Assembly: GCA_944388615.1 (NCBI GenBank)
Contig: CALXJL010000080.1
Location: 1 to 6,162 of the forward strand
Direction: 5' to 3'
DNA from: an uncultured Clostridia bacterium
Lineage (GTDB): Bacteria > Bacillota > Clostridia > TANB77 > CAG-508
Length of the DNA stretch: 6,162 bases
A model generated the notes under the pieces. The model was not told the DNA's origin and did no database searches. It was given only the letters and a program-made list of their open reading frames with translations. The position numbers and the translations under genes are program-made. Positions 5,539 to 6,162 of this stretch are shown in pieces. How positions within the stretch are numbered: position 1 is the first letter of the stretch; each line of letters starts with the position of its first letter.

Positions 5539-6162
5539 TTATTCATCCCATAGTCTATCATTAAAATGATATTCTATTAATCTTGTTATATCATATAAAT
5601 TTGGTATTTCATTTTCTCTGATATTATCTTCTGCACATTGTCCAGCCAATATTTTTGCATCTGTCCATTGCCTTTTTTCAAAATATGTTTCTATTAATAA
5701 TTGTATATCATAAACATCTACTATTCCATTTTGATCTATATCCCCTTTTATTACTATATAATATGTAGCTACATTATATCCACTTTGATTTAATATATCT
5801 ACTCTTCCTCCTGTTGATATTAACTCTTGTCCTGTTATTTCTTCTCCTTTTTCATTATATACTTTTTTAATATATTTGGTATTTGGGAAATTCTTTTCTT
5901 GTAAGAAATTATCTACCGTTATTCCTTCTCTAATTACTTTATTTCCTTCTATTTTATATTCTTCATTTAGTATAATATATTTATTATTTCTAAAATCAGT
6001 TATTGGTAATGTTATTATTGGCTTTTCTTTTTCCCATTTTGCATATAATATTGTGTCTTCACTTAAATTTAAACTTTCATTTGCTTTTCCTGCTAATCTT
6101 TCAAATCCTTCATCATAATACCAACCTTCAAATTCATATCCTTCTTTTTCTGGTAATGGTAA
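5539..6162 (-). CDS. C-terminal part of a secreted dockerin-bearing protein (5' end beyond the right edge)
   Basis: 207 residues are visible, reading LPLPEKEGYEFEGWYY at the edge and ending LWDE then TAA at 5541-5539. Visible residues 1-43 are the second half of an InlB B-repeat (GYEFEGWYYDE, LSEDTILYAKW). About 53-137 is a linker module also found in the protease (ITDFRNNKYIIL, GITVDNFLQEKNFPNT, ITGQEL, DILNQSGYN). The dockerin is 138-207: loop 1 has D141, D143, N145 and D152, while loop 2 is degenerate (N180, R182, N184, D191). C176 is conserved with the protease dockerin. The catalytic or binding part lies outside the window, so the function is unknown. The next gene downstream is the cohesin-like wall protein, so a dockerin protein and its candidate receptor are probably encoded on one transcript. 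Confidence 0.88.
   Translation of the reverse strand, partial: LPLPEKEGYEFEGWYYDEGFERLAGKANESLNLSEDTILYAKWEKEKPIITLPITDFRNNKYIILNEEYKIEGNKVIREGITVDNFLQEKNFPNTKYIKKVYNEKGEEITGQELISTGGRVDILNQSGYNVATYYIVIKGDIDQNGIVDVYDIQLLIETYFEKRQWTDAKILAGQCAEDNIRENEIPNLYDITRLIEYHFNDRLWDE
5539..6162 (-). repeat. Duplicated C-terminal cassette, copy 2
   Basis: Paralogous to 1692-2312. The order InlB repeat, linker and dockerin is kept, with long identical stretches in the linker and an almost matching dockerin that has lost the DDSKE insertion before WTDAK. The copy extends to the window edge, so its true upstream limit is not seen. Confidence 0.8.

Overview
The window is AT-rich (about 30% GC by eye) and every convincing gene lies on the minus strand, so transcription runs from right to left. 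All stop codons seen are TAA, Trp is TGG, and ribosome binding sites are GGAGG-like. The surface-protein modules present are a cohesin-like domain, dockerins, BspA-type leucine-rich repeats, InlB B-repeats, Big2 immunoglobulin-like folds and a sortase tail. Together these suggest a low-GC Gram-positive bacterium of the Firmicutes, probably a gut-associated Clostridia-like lineage. The species cannot be told from the sequence.

Layout in transcription order. (1) 6162-5539: the C-terminal part of a secreted protein ending in InlB repeat, linker module and dockerin; its start lies beyond the right edge. (2) 5484-4549: a small cell-wall protein with signal peptide, cohesin-like domain, Big2 domain, Asn-rich spacer and an IPQAG sortase signal. 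A clear intrinsic terminator (4532-4497) follows it. (3) A 310-base gap (4548-4239) holds that terminator, a likely promoter for the next gene and three 11-bp-phased TTNACA-like boxes. (4) 4238-1692: a large M60-like zinc metalloprotease with a carbohydrate-binding-like N-terminal region, BspA leucine-rich repeats, an InlB repeat, the same linker and a C-terminal dockerin. (5) 1655 to the left edge: a DUF285/BspA-family repeat protein followed by dockerin, Big2 and the start of another dockerin. Its reading frame is broken near position 380, inside the first dockerin, so it appears as an ORF ending at 342 plus an open continuation from about 379 to the edge.

The genes read together as a compact cohesin-dockerin surface assembly. 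One wall-anchored protein with a single cohesin-like domain is surrounded by three secreted proteins carrying dockerin modules, among them a candidate mucin- or glycoprotein-degrading protease and an adhesin-like repeat protein. This would be a cellulosome-like way of displaying host- or glycan-directed proteins. The domain assignments come from reading motifs; the cohesin call and the binding between the partners are inferences.
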